A program made the translations under genes and the position numbers. From assembly GCF_000023025.1 (NCBI RefSeq), contig NC_012997.1, forward strand, positions 1,348,764 through 1,412,763: a DNA stretch of 64,000 nt, written 5' to 3'. This document shows, piece after piece, positions 1-6,827 of this stretch. The DNA is from Teredinibacter turnerae T7901 (lineage in GTDB: Bacteria > Pseudomonadota > Gammaproteobacteria > Pseudomonadales > Cellvibrionaceae). Position 1 is the first letter of the stretch. Every line of letters begins with the position of its first letter. The notes under the pieces are model-generated. The model did no database searches and was not told the DNA's origin. It worked only from the letters and a program-made list of their open reading frames with translations.

Positions 1-564
1 GCGCCTTTGCGATTCCGCATTGCCCTCGCAAGGGTGTTGCTCGTCAATTCCGCTGTACGATTTTCTCCAAGAGACCAACTTATTATTCGACGACTGTAGC
101 GATCCATGATGACCGATAGGTATTGCCAGCTTTCATCTGGCATGCGGATATAGGTCACGTCTGCTACCCAAAGCTGATTAATTCCCGTTGGGGTAAAATC
201 CTTTATTCGGTTAGGGCTCGCTTTCTGAAATACATGCTGATAAGCCTTTGTCCTGTACATTCTGGCCTTTACAGCCTTTAGTCCGTGCTCCTGCATGAGC
301 CTGGCCACCCTTTTCTGACCTACATTGACCCCCTGTTTGCGTAGCTCCTGCGTTATCTTCGGGCTTCCGTAGCATCCTTGGTGCTTTTGAAAAATACGGT
401 TAATCAGTGAGTAGATCTCGCTATCTTCCCGCTTACGCCTACTCTCGCCCCTTCGTCGCCAACTGTTGTAACCGTGTCTGCTTACACCATACAACCTGCA
501 CATTAGCGCAATGCTGTGCTGCGACTTATTTAGGTCGATGAATTCAAAGATTTCTCTTTTTTTT
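1..564 (-). CDS. IS3-family transposase OrfB, 3' part missing at window edge
   Basis: Reading the minus strand from the slippery run at 557-564 gives an open frame to base 1. It contains the OrfB start region (CRLYGVSRHGYNSW), a QGCYGSPKIT motif, and QLWVADVTYI with the first catalytic aspartate of the DDE triad, followed by VIMDRYSRRIISW. The second aspartate and the glutamate lie beyond the window. No good independent start is evident apart from an ATG at 503-501, so production as an OrfAB fusion by frameshift is likely. It catalyses cut-and-circularise transposition of the element. Whether the full copy is intact cannot be judged here. Confidence 0.85.
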
Positions 565-865
565 GCAAAGAGTGCTGGATGGCTTTTTTTAAAAGGGCGT
601 GCTCTTCTTGCAAGAGATTGTGCTCCCGCTCCAGCTTACGCAGCCTTTTCAACTCCGATTTAATATCTGGATCTATCTGTATATTTTTCTTTTTCACCCT
701 AATCTGCCCTCGTCGCATTTCCATTCGCCAACGATATAGCATCACTTCATGAATATCGAGCGCTTCAGCAACATGGTTTGCTTGCACCCCAGGAATTTCC
801 GTTAGCGCTACCGCTGTCGCCTTGAAATCGTCATCATATGAGTTGTAATGTTTTCTTCTGGCCAT
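530..865 (-). CDS. IS3-family OrfA (transposase DNA-binding subunit)
   Basis: This 111-residue protein binds the element's ends and forms the N-terminal part of the OrfAB transposase. Residues about 12-48 (FKATAVALTEIPGVQANHVA and LYRWRMEM) form the helix-turn-helix. Residues about 70-97 (ELKRLRKLEREHNLLQEEHA) carry a leucine-zipper heptad pattern. A GGAGGTGACAA sequence just upstream of the ATG gives a strong ribosome binding site. The frame ends after the slippery A-run, leaving a short OrfA-only product. Length and domain order match the family. Confidence 0.9.
   Translation of the reverse strand: MARRKHYNSYDDDFKATAVALTEIPGVQANHVAEALDIHEVMLYRWRMEMRRGQIRVKKKNIQIDPDIKSELKRLRKLEREHNLLQEEHALLKKAIQHSLQKKEKSLNSST
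557..564 (-). other. Probable programmed -1 ribosomal frameshift site (A8 run) in the IS3 element
   Basis: On the minus strand the run reads GCAAAAAAAAGAG near the end of orfA. Slipping back one base moves the ribosome from the frame ending KSLNSST-stop into the frame AKKREIFEFIDL, which joins directly onto the transposase. IS3 elements are known to use A-rich slippery runs in this way. Confidence 0.75.
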
Positions 866-939
866 TTGTCACCTCCAACAAAGTTATATGGAGGTGTGTG
901 CATTATCGGGTTAGGTTCCACTGTCAATTTGACAACTTT

Positions 940-946
940 GTTATGC
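940..946 (-). other. attC core (R'') of third cassette, remainder displaced by the IS
   Basis: GTTATGC on the plus strand (GCATAAC in cassette orientation) matches the outer core of the two complete attC sites. The rest of the hairpin is not found, because IS sequence begins within about 6-18 bases. The core overlaps the stop codon of the cassette gene at 941-943. Confidence 0.65.
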
Positions 947-1357
947 ATTTTTTAACTTTGGTTGATTGTTTAAGAATAGAACAAGATCTTTGACGGTTTT
1001 TACCTGCTCAAAATATGGGTTTTTCTCTGCTTCTTTGATACTTATTCCTAGTTTTTCAGCCACCTCTATGTAGATATCATCCAGATCATCAGGGTCCATT
1101 TTGTACAATGACTCGAAAGAATCTGACGACTGAACCGGAAAAGCGATACCGTCATACTTTCCTGCCCATTCTTGAACACTGTTATAAACCTCACGCATGA
1201 TCTTCGTATCCGTATTTCGAAAGTCAAAAGACCTTGCATACGCGCATATATCAGGCTTACCTCTACTCATTGCAATTTTTCGCATACGATAATGATCTAC
1301 AACTAATCCAGCCGTGATCAACAAAACTATTGCTAAAAAAATATAAAGGTAGTTCAT
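941..1357 (-). CDS. Integron cassette protein: membrane-anchored, acyl-carrier-protein-like domain without the carrier serine
   Basis: A 138-residue protein of unknown function. Residues 3-21 form a single hydrophobic segment (YIFLAIVLLITAGLVV), probably an inner-membrane anchor. The cytosolic tail from about residue 85 has the spacing of an acyl carrier protein: DPDDLDDIYIEVAEKLGISI, then NPYFEQVKTVKDLVLFL, comparable to ACP helices II-IV. The residue pair corresponding to the carrier DS is DD, so no phosphopantetheine could attach there. The ATG lies 16 bases inside the cassette boundary, usual for cassette genes. The resemblance is by eye and needs a profile or structure comparison. Confidence 0.6.
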   Translation of the reverse strand: MNYLYIFLAIVLLITAGLVVDHYRMRKIAMSRGKPDICAYARSFDFRNTDTKIMREVYNSVQEWAGKYDGIAFPVQSSDSFESLYKMDPDDLDDIYIEVAEKLGISIKEAEKNPYFEQVKTVKDLVLFLNNQPKLKNA

Positions 1358-1367
1358 AGCGACCTAT

Positions 1368-1508
1368 GCATAACGCTGCGTTAAACGGCTGACAAAGTTG
1401 TGATGCTTTTGTGCAATAATTTGCGGAGCAAATGCACAAAAGTAGCGCAGCTTTGGCTGTCCAGTGCAGGGCCGAAGGCCCGAAACGAGTTTGGACGCCT
1501 TGTTATGC
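1368..1508 (-). other. attC recombination site of second cassette (141 bp)
   Basis: The site is bounded by GCATAAC (1368-1374) and GTTATGC (1502-1508). Internal arms TTTTGTGCA and TGCACAAAA pair around a central loop near 1418-1440, and GGGCC / GGCCC forms a further short stem. It lies between the cassette genes at 941-1357 and 1511-2020. The imperfect outer pairing leaves unpaired bases, as expected for a folded single-strand attC substrate. Confidence 0.8.
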
Positions 1509-1510
1509 AC

Positions 1511-2020
1511 TTATTTACCTAGTTTTCTTAGATATTTCTCTATTGAATCCAATATTTCTGTATCAGGGCTATCTTTTCCGTTGTAGATTAACTTCGCCTT
1601 TTCACAGTGCTTTCTTGCTTTTGATTTATCATAGGTTGGCTCTTCGATATCAGCATATGCATGACAAAGATGATATTCAGCTTCATAGTGTCCGAGCAAT
1701 ATCGCCTGAGTCCAATAATCAATTGCAGTGGATTTATCTTCTGCTGTCCCGTAGCCAAAAAACTTCATGTATCCTAGATTGTTCAAAACATCAACTTTTA
1801 ACTCCTCGTCTTCATCTCCTACTGGATCCAGCTTTGCGAGCATTTCCCAGCTTTTAACTGAAAGTTGATAATCTTCATTTCGATAATGACAAGTTCCAGT
1901 ATAAAAATGTTTTTCAATTTCGCTAGATTGATCACTTAATCCGATAGAATCTAGATCGCAGCTTTCTTTGGTTAATCCATATAAAGGTAAGCAAAATATT
2001 ATTAGTACAATAATTCTCAT
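1511..2020 (-). CDS. Integron cassette protein: exported Sel1/TPR-like repeat protein
   Basis: A 169-residue protein with an N-terminal signal peptide (RIIVLIIFCLPLYGLT, cleavage near residue 18), so probably periplasmic. Helical repeats follow: CHYRNEDYQLSVKSWEMLAK, then NNLGYMKFFGYGTAEDKSTA with the GYGT...D..A.yWtqAA-like pattern of Sel1 repeats, then EYHLCHAYAD. Such repeats mediate protein-protein contacts, and the partner is unknown. Four cysteines may form disulfides outside the cytoplasm. The ATG is 18 bases inside the cassette boundary and the stop lies 2 bases from the attC core, so the gene fills its cassette. No enzymatic motif is seen. Confidence 0.75.
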   Translation of the reverse strand: MRIIVLIIFCLPLYGLTKESCDLDSIGLSDQSSEIEKHFYTGTCHYRNEDYQLSVKSWEMLAKLDPVGDEDEELKVDVLNNLGYMKFFGYGTAEDKSTAIDYWTQAILLGHYEAEYHLCHAYADIEEPTYDKSKARKHCEKAKLIYNGKDSPDTEILDSIEKYLRKLGK

Positions 2021-2032
2021 AATCTACTCATT

Positions 2033-2149
2033 GCATAACGCCCCGCTCACCCGCAAATACTGTGGAGAGCGTTTTTGTGTAAAGTGGAGCGCAGCGACAC
2101 ACAAAAACGAGCGTAGCAGTATTTGTCGGTGTGCAGCGGTTTGTTATGC
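2033..2149 (-). other. attC recombination site of first cassette (117 bp)
   Basis: This is the clearest attC in the window. Outer cores GCATAAC (2033-2039) and GTTATGC (2143-2149) pair. The arm CACCCGCAAATACTG pairs with CAGTATTTGTCGGTG with one bulge, and CGTTTTTGTGT pairs with ACACAAAAACG around a loop near 2083-2097. The bulged and mismatched bases give the strand asymmetry expected of attC hairpins. Confidence 0.9.
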
Positions 2150-2152
2150 GTT

Positions 2153-2509
2153 TTACTCTGGATCATATTCAAGCGTCAAATTCTTCCAGCCATATAACTG
2201 AACGATTTCATTTGCCAACGCTGAGACTTCTACCCAGCCACTATGTCTTTTCAAGTCATCCAGAGTTTCCGGTAGTGAATCAACATGTTTTTCATAAAGA
2301 TCATTGAACTCACTGAATGACCGAAGCTCTTCCTCAGTAAACTCAGCTACGAACTCATTGAAATCAGGATGATAAAAGTCATCAAACCATTGACAACACA
2401 TTTCGTTTGGAACGCTAACAAATGGAACTTCTTCCTGGTACCTTTCCTGCTCCTCTTCGCTCGCGATCAGCTGCAGCAATCCAACAATATTCACTCGATG
2501 TGCATTCAT
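2153..2509 (-). CDS. Integron cassette protein of unknown function (first cassette)
   Basis: A 118-residue, very acidic cytosolic protein with no signal peptide or membrane segment. It has no motif I recognise. It shows an aromatic and cysteine-rich stretch (NEMCCQWFDDFYHPDF, about residues 35-50) followed by a glutamate-rich helix (FTEEELRSFSEFNDLYEKH). Being adjacent to attI it is the most recently inserted cassette in the usual model and the best placed for expression from a Pc promoter. The start ATG lies 16 bases inside the attI core and the stop lies 4 bases before the attC. Acidic small cassette proteins of unknown role are common in environmental integrons. Confidence 0.7.
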   Translation of the reverse strand: MNAHRVNIVGLLQLIASEEEQERYQEEVPFVSVPNEMCCQWFDDFYHPDFNEFVAEFTEEELRSFSEFNDLYEKHVDSLPETLDDLKRHSGWVEVSALANEIVQLYGWKNLTLEYDPE

Positions 2510-2519
2510 CTGCTTCTAC

Positions 2520-2526
2520 GCATAAC
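2520..2526 (-). other. attI core site (integrase-proximal crossover point)
   Basis: GCATAAC on the plus strand is G/TTATGC in cassette orientation. It lies immediately before the first cassette gene, on the integrase side, with no palindromic attC partner further right. That makes it the attI crossover core. The extent of attI toward intI (to about 2600) is not defined by the sequence alone. Confidence 0.75.
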
Positions 2527-2639
2527 AATCTTATTAGATGGAACTTATCCATAATTAAACACGGCGCATTTCCGTATAACTCCGGCGTCCCTAGTCACTT
2601 TGTGCAGAAAAATCTATATATATCAAACCTTTAAGATAG

Positions 2640-2651
2640 TTTGGCGCCAAA
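2640..2651. promoter_or_regulatory. Perfect 12-bp palindrome between attI and intI
   Basis: TTTGGCGCCAAA lies in the gap between the attI core and the integrase promoter, about 120 bp from the intI start. It could be a regulator operator or part of attI. No family can be assigned. A cassette promoter (Pc) reading left should lie in this same gap, but no confident -35/-10 pair was found. Confidence 0.35.
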
Positions 2652-2712
2652 ACCACCTTACACGAAATACGTATCGATTCCATACTAATGCAAATCTTAT
2701 CAATTTGGTATG

Positions 2713-2736
2713 ATCTGTTTATATATACAGTATAAT
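2713..2736 (+). promoter_or_regulatory. LexA (SOS) box over the intI promoter
   Basis: CTGTTTATATATACAG at 2715-2730 fits the gammaproteobacterial LexA pattern CTGT-N8-ACAG with an AT-only core, and extended bases GTA follow on the right. A TATAAT -10 hexamer directly adjoins it at 2731-2736, 37 bp before the chosen start codon, so bound LexA would block RNA polymerase. LexA control of integron integrases is established for other integrons. Confidence 0.85.
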
Positions 2737-2772
2737 AACGTATGCATTGTTGGTTTCGGTACGGGAGTGAAC

Positions 2773-3741
2773 ATGGATCGTTCGCCTTTTCTAAAGTCTA
2801 TTAAGGATTATATGTTTCAACGGCGTTACGCAAAGCGTACGATCGACTCCTATCTCGTGTGGATTAGACGTTTTATTGTTTACAGTAATAAGAGGCACCC
2901 GGCGGAGATGGGAGACCGGGAGGTTGAACTATTTCTCAGTTACCTCGTACTGGAGCGGAACGTGGCGGCTCAAACACAAGCGCTAGCGTTGAATGCATTG
3001 AGTTTTTTATATCGCGATATCGTCAATCGGCCACTATCTCAAACTCTTCGTTTTGTTCACAGTCATGCGCCAAGAAAGCTACCCGTTGTGCTGACGCCTG
3101 ATGAGGTTAGAAGGCTACTTGAGCGTATATCTCCGGTTTATTTTTTACCAGCGGCGTTGTTGTATGGCAGTGGTCTTAGGCTAATGGAATCGGTTAGGCT
3201 AAGAGTCCATGATATTGATTTTGAATATTGCTGTATCAGAATCTGGAATGGCAAAGGCGGAAAGCATCGTACTGTGACGGTAGCGCCTGAATTGCTTGCG
3301 CCTCTGCGGGTGCAAACGTCTGTTGTCGAGCGCTATCTCGCGCTTGATATCAACAATCCAAAATACGGCGGTGTTTGGTTGCCATCAGCCTTGCGTCGAA
3401 AGTATACCTCTGCATCGAAAGAACTGGAGTGGCATTACCTATTTCCATCATCCAGACTAAGTATTGACCCAGAGACGGGGCACTTGGCAAGTCATCATAT
3501 TTGCGAAACGGGTTTGCAAAAAGCGGTTAGGAAAGCTGCAGGCGTTGCAGCTATTAGCAAAACTGTAAGTGCGCACACACTAAGGCATTCGTTTGCAACG
3601 CACTTATTGCAGTCTGGTACAGATATTCGCACGGTTCAGGAGCAGCTTGGGCACGCAGACTTACGCACGACGCAGATTTACACTCACGTTCTGCAAATGG
3701 GTGGGAATGCAGTGAAAAGCCCGCTCTCGGGTTTGATATGA
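2773..3741 (+). CDS. intI: Integron integrase IntI (tyrosine recombinase)
   Basis: A 322-residue site-specific recombinase that inserts and excises gene cassettes at attI and attC. The N-terminal SAM-like domain (FLKSIKDYMFQRRYAKRTID) is followed by the catalytic domain: arginine I in GSGLRLMESVRL, HTLRHSFATHLL (HxxR), GHADLRTTQIYTH with the final histidine, and the tyrosine nucleophile in IYTH. The insertion ALRRKYTSASKELEWHYLFP is the extra patch that separates IntI proteins from XerC/XerD. The upstream ATG at 2710 would lie over the LexA box and TATAAT. The ATG at 2773 follows GGGAGTG and gives the usual length, so it is preferred. Confidence 0.93.
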   Translation: MDRSPFLKSIKDYMFQRRYAKRTIDSYLVWIRRFIVYSNKRHPAEMGDREVELFLSYLVLERNVAAQTQALALNALSFLYRDIVNRPLSQTLRFVHSHAPRKLPVVLTPDEVRRLLERISPVYFLPAALLYGSGLRLMESVRLRVHDIDFEYCCIRIWNGKGGKHRTVTVAPELLAPLRVQTSVVERYLALDINNPKYGGVWLPSALRRKYTSASKELEWHYLFPSSRLSIDPETGHLASHHICETGLQKAVRKAAGVAAISKTVSAHTLRHSFATHLLQSGTDIRTVQEQLGHADLRTTQIYTHVLQMGGNAVKSPLSGLI

Positions 3742-3968
3742 CCAAGGATTGCTCAAACCAGAGAAAGTTCTCGATTCGCGTTGTATTCGCGGATTCTATT
3801 GTTTAAGGGTCTGACAAAGCAAAGTGGAGTCATTTTTTTAGCGAATATCTCTATTGGCCCAAATTGACCTGCCTGAACCTGTCTTTTTTAACTGATATTG
3901 GGGCGCCGGTTTACTCAATAGCAAAACTTCAACCACAACAGAATAAATCGAATTTGTGTTAATCGGTT

Positions 3969-6044
3969 TTAGCCGTGTGCTCCAGTACCTTTCTTCTCCC
4001 GCATTTTTTGCAGTAGTTGTAGCGGGAAATCGTCGACTTTAAATGGTTCCGCCCGGGCCCTTTCGTAAATTAAATCGATAAATCGGTTGTAGTGTTTACG
4101 GCCGAGGTTGAGTTGATGCTGGAATTGATCCGGATCGGTCGCGTATAGGCTGTTTTCGACAATGCTACCGAAGAAGCAACTGAGCGAACCGCGCAGTAGT
4201 TGATGTGTAATGGGGTCGTATTCTTCGGATACCGTTTTGGTGATGCGATCCAGCTCCTGCACCAGTGCTTTATCATTGGGAATATCATCGCGCAGCTTCA
4301 CCGACGCTTGCACTGCATAGAATTTTTTTAGCAGGGCATCTGAGGTGATTTTTTCGAAGGCGCTGTTTGTATAGTGGTGGAAGTGGGTTTGTTTAATCTG
4401 CTTAATTAACGACGGTTTGTCCAGTACTGGAAAATCGTCAATATCCGCCAAATCAACCGGCATGGCGTGGCGGATTTTGGCCCCTTTGTTGCTGTTGTCG
4501 CAAGTGAATTCGGGCGTTTTCTTTACTGCAAAATCCAACAGTCTTTCAATAGCGACGCGTGAGATATCCAGTACTTGGTGGGTTTTAATGGTGCCGCCGA
4601 AGTTGGCTTCCCGGAACAGATCGTCGGAGTTGCTGTAGCTGTAATCAAAAGTTTCACCGTCTTCCAGTGCTTGCTCCATCTGGTAGTGCAGACTGTTTTT
4701 GGAGTGATGCTGACTGTCGTCGGGTATCCCGAAATCGGTGCCGATTAAATGAATATTGCTAAACCCCATATAAACGGCGAACGCGAGTGCACAGTTGGAA
4801 ACCGTAGGGTTGCAAAAGGCTAGTTCCACCAGCTTTTGCGGCTTGTAGTAGTCGTGGATTAACCTGGCGCCAGCATCGTGCACTTTCACCGCGTAACAGG
4901 CATCGCCAAATTGATTGAGTGTTTCTGGCGCAACGGAGTGCAAGCAGAGCAGGGTGATATTCTTTCGGAATTCAGCAGGCGTATCGAATTTGATGTAGTC
5001 TGTCATCGCATAGTCCCGCTCCATTTCGACGTGGAAATCTGGCGTTATGCCTGCGCGGTAAAGTGAGCCCAGTGCGGAACCGCAGGATAAAATCAAGATT
5101 TTATCGCTGTTTTGCTTCAGGTACTCGAGGTGGTCGTCAAGCGACGGGCCATTTGCGACTACCGCCAGCCTTTCAAAGCGGGATCTAAATTCCGGTATTT
5201 TGAATACCGCATGGTCACTGCGCAAATTGTGATAAGCGTGCCCTAAACCTATCTGCTCATCATCAAAATAGCCAACGCCACCAATAAATGAACGAATTTC
5301 ACTTTCATATATCTTGATAAAGTCGAGCTCTTCTTTGCGTTGGGAATGCTGAAACACAAAGGTAAACATGTGGGTGTGCAAGCCGAGCTTGCGAATCGAA
5401 AACTCCACCTGGGCCAGGGCTTTGCGCGGGTCAACACCAATACAGAACGTGATAGAGCGACCGCTCTCGCGAAAGTAATTCAGTATCGGTTGCCAGTCGA
5501 TCACGTGCAGGCTCGCGTGGAATGTATCCTTGCAATTTTCGTAGAGGAACAGGTGTTGAATATCAAACCTTTCCAGAAGCATGGGTATTTGGTACCCAAG
5601 CCCAATGCCACTTAACATCAGGTTGACGATAAATTGTGGGCATGCGTTTTCCCTTGCAGCAGAATACTTTTGGTACTCCTGCACCATCTCGTTTAACTTA
5701 GGGATATAGAGGTGCTCAGGGTTATAAATGGGCGACTCGGGAATGCGGAATTTTCTTACTTTTGTGTGTTTGCTAAATCGGTCGACCTGTTTTTTGGAGA
5801 GTTCAGCGGGTGAGGAATTGTAAACATAGTGCTTCCCCTTCTGATTTATTAAATTGAGATTGCCCTGATTATCTACCGCCAGTTGTACGTCTGTACTTTG
5901 GTGTTTTTCAAATAGCTGATAGATACTGGGAAAACGCTCTTTAAACAGCGCTAGATTTTTTTGGTACATCAAGCTGGTTTCCAATTGCAGCTTCTGCAGT
6001 TCAGCTTGTCGTAGTAATTGCTGTAGCGCTTCGGACATACTCAT
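3969..6044 (-). CDS. maf: Maf/DUF115-family flagellin glycosyltransferase (motility-associated factor)
   Basis: A 691-residue cytosolic protein of the 6-hydroxymethylpterin-pyrophosphokinase-like DUF115 (MAF_flag10) family. Relatives transfer nonulosonic acids from CMP-sugar onto serine/threonine of flagellin before export. The signature region at about residues 290-350 reads LAVVANGPSLDDHL, then LILSCGSALGSLYRAGITPDF. A second conserved block IHLIGTDFGIPD follows near residue 430. The N-terminal 110 residues are a helical Maf-specific domain. It is the last gene of the leftward leg operon, 162 bases after the HisH-like gene, so it may also have its own promoter. Context strongly supports legionaminate-type transfer to FliC. 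Donor specificity is inferred. Confidence 0.85.
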   Translation of the reverse strand: MSMSEALQQLLRQAELQKLQLETSLMYQKNLALFKERFPSIYQLFEKHQSTDVQLAVDNQGNLNLINQKGKHYVYNSSPAELSKKQVDRFSKHTKVRKFRIPESPIYNPEHLYIPKLNEMVQEYQKYSAARENACPQFIVNLMLSGIGLGYQIPMLLERFDIQHLFLYENCKDTFHASLHVIDWQPILNYFRESGRSITFCIGVDPRKALAQVEFSIRKLGLHTHMFTFVFQHSQRKEELDFIKIYESEIRSFIGGVGYFDDEQIGLGHAYHNLRSDHAVFKIPEFRSRFERLAVVANGPSLDDHLEYLKQNSDKILILSCGSALGSLYRAGITPDFHVEMERDYAMTDYIKFDTPAEFRKNITLLCLHSVAPETLNQFGDACYAVKVHDAGARLIHDYYKPQKLVELAFCNPTVSNCALAFAVYMGFSNIHLIGTDFGIPDDSQHHSKNSLHYQMEQALEDGETFDYSYSNSDDLFREANFGGTIKTHQVLDISRVAIERLLDFAVKKTPEFTCDNSNKGAKIRHAMPVDLADIDDFPVLDKPSLIKQIKQTHFHHYTNSAFEKITSDALLKKFYAVQASVKLRDDIPNDKALVQELDRITKTVSEEYDPITHQLLRGSLSCFFGSIVENSLYATDPDQFQHQLNLGRKHYNRFIDLIYERARAEPFKVDDFPLQLLQKMREKKGTGAHG

Positions 6045-6172
6045 AAACCTTCTAAATTTGGGCCAATTATTTACTCGCTGCTGTGCATTTCAACGAGTCC
6101 GGCTCATGCGTGTACAGGGCGAATTGGCGGAGCTTTCTCATTCGGGATTGCATGCAGGGCGGATTGAACCAT

Positions 6173-6189
6173 TGTCAACAGGCCCTGGT
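6173..6189. repeat. 17-bp intergenic repeat, copy 1
   Basis: TGTCAACAGGCCCTGGT occurs here, in the 162-base gap between the HisH-like and maf genes, and again at 26880-26896 in the gap before fleS. Both copies are preceded by CCATT. The function is unknown. Confidence 0.5.
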
Positions 6190-6206
6190 TGCTGGTGCTT
6201 CGCTTA

Positions 6207-6827
6207 TCAAAAAATATGTTGCAATAATTTAAGGCCTTCGGGGCCACTTTTCTCAGGGTGAAACTGGGTGCCGAGGATATTATTTCTCTGAACCGCCGCG
6301 GTAATTGATTGATTCCCCCAGCGGTAAAATGCTATGGCGTCAGTAGCGTTGTCGGGAATAAATTGATAGGAATGCACAAAATAGGTAGCGGCGTTTTCTT
6401 CTAGGCCATCAAAGCTGGTGCCCTGCCAGCCTTGGGCTGTTGACCCTTGCATTGCGTACCAGCCGATGTTCGGCACTTTCATTCCATCGTGTTCCGGTTG
6501 AATCTTTTTGATTTGGCCGGGGATTAAATTTAAACAGGCGTGGGTGCCAAATTCTTCACTGATTGTTGCGAGTGCCTGCATTCCCAAGCAGATGCCGAGC
6601 AGTGGACGTTCGCGCTCCGCGAAGCGGCGCAAGCTTGCATCCAGCCCGCGCTGTTTAAGTTCCAGCATGGCTGCGCCAATAGCACCGACGCCCGGTAATA
6701 TCACCGCATCGGCGGACTGAATGCTCGCGTCGTTTGCGGTGAGTTCCGTTGTGTGGCCACAAAACTGGAGTGCGCGCGCGACACTGAATACATTACCCAT
6801 ACCATAGTCAACAATTACGACTCTCAC
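6207..6827 (-). CDS. HisH-like glutamine amidotransferase for nonulosonate amidation
   Basis: A 206-residue class I glutaminase. It hydrolyses glutamine and should pass ammonia through the HisF-like partner to the neighbouring amidotransferase. The nucleophile is in LLGICLGMQ (about residue 83), and the histidine and glutamate are in TQFHPEKSGPEG near residue 191. The N-terminal MRVVIVDYGMGN is typical of HisH. It overlaps the HisF-like gene by 4 bases (translational coupling). No other histidine-biosynthesis gene is nearby, and it lies inside a sialic-acid-like operon, so it is read as the HisH2-type paralogue that works with WbpG/PseA-type enzymes, not as the histidine pathway enzyme. Confidence 0.85.
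   Translation of the reverse strand: MRVVIVDYGMGNVFSVARALQFCGHTTELTANDASIQSADAVILPGVGAIGAAMLELKQRGLDASLRRFAERERPLLGICLGMQALATISEEFGTHACLNLIPGQIKKIQPEHDGMKVPNIGWYAMQGSTAQGWQGTSFDGLEENAATYFVHSYQFIPDNATDAIAFYRWGNQSITAAVQRNNILGTQFHPEKSGPEGLKLLQHIF

Larger units (their letters stand above)
1..934 (-). mobile_element. IS3-family insertion sequence, partial (continues beyond base 1)
   Basis: The element carries the two overlapping frames typical of IS3: a small OrfA with a helix-turn-helix and a larger DDE transposase frame entered by -1 frameshifting. The orfA-side end is not sharply defined. It lies near 922-939, where the sequence TGTCAATTTGACA forms a short palindrome; read on the minus strand this would give an end beginning with TG. 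The other end and most of the transposase lie outside the window. It abuts the attC core of the third integron cassette at 940-946, so it appears to have inserted into that recombination site. Confidence 0.85.
940..3741. mobile_element. Chromosomal integron: intI, attI and three visible cassettes
   Basis: The integrase gene at 2773-3741 reads rightward. Three cassette genes at 941-2509 read leftward, each starting 16-18 bases inside a G/TTATGC core and each ending beside a site with R-type cores. The repeated core GTTATGC / GCATAAC occurs at 940, 1368, 1502, 2033, 2143 and 2520. This head-to-head layout of integrase and array is the standard integron arrangement. The array probably continues beyond the IS and the window edge. 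No resistance genes are visible, which suggests a sedentary environmental integron. Confidence 0.9.

Noticed and set aside
1432-1857. Rightward 141-codon open frame
   Set aside because: It runs through an attC site and antisense to the Sel1-like cassette gene, has no ribosome site and shows no protein-like pattern.
2710-2772. Upstream ATG as the intI start
   Set aside because: It lies over the LexA box and TATAAT and has no ribosome site; the ATG at 2773 with GGGAGTG begins the integrase homology.
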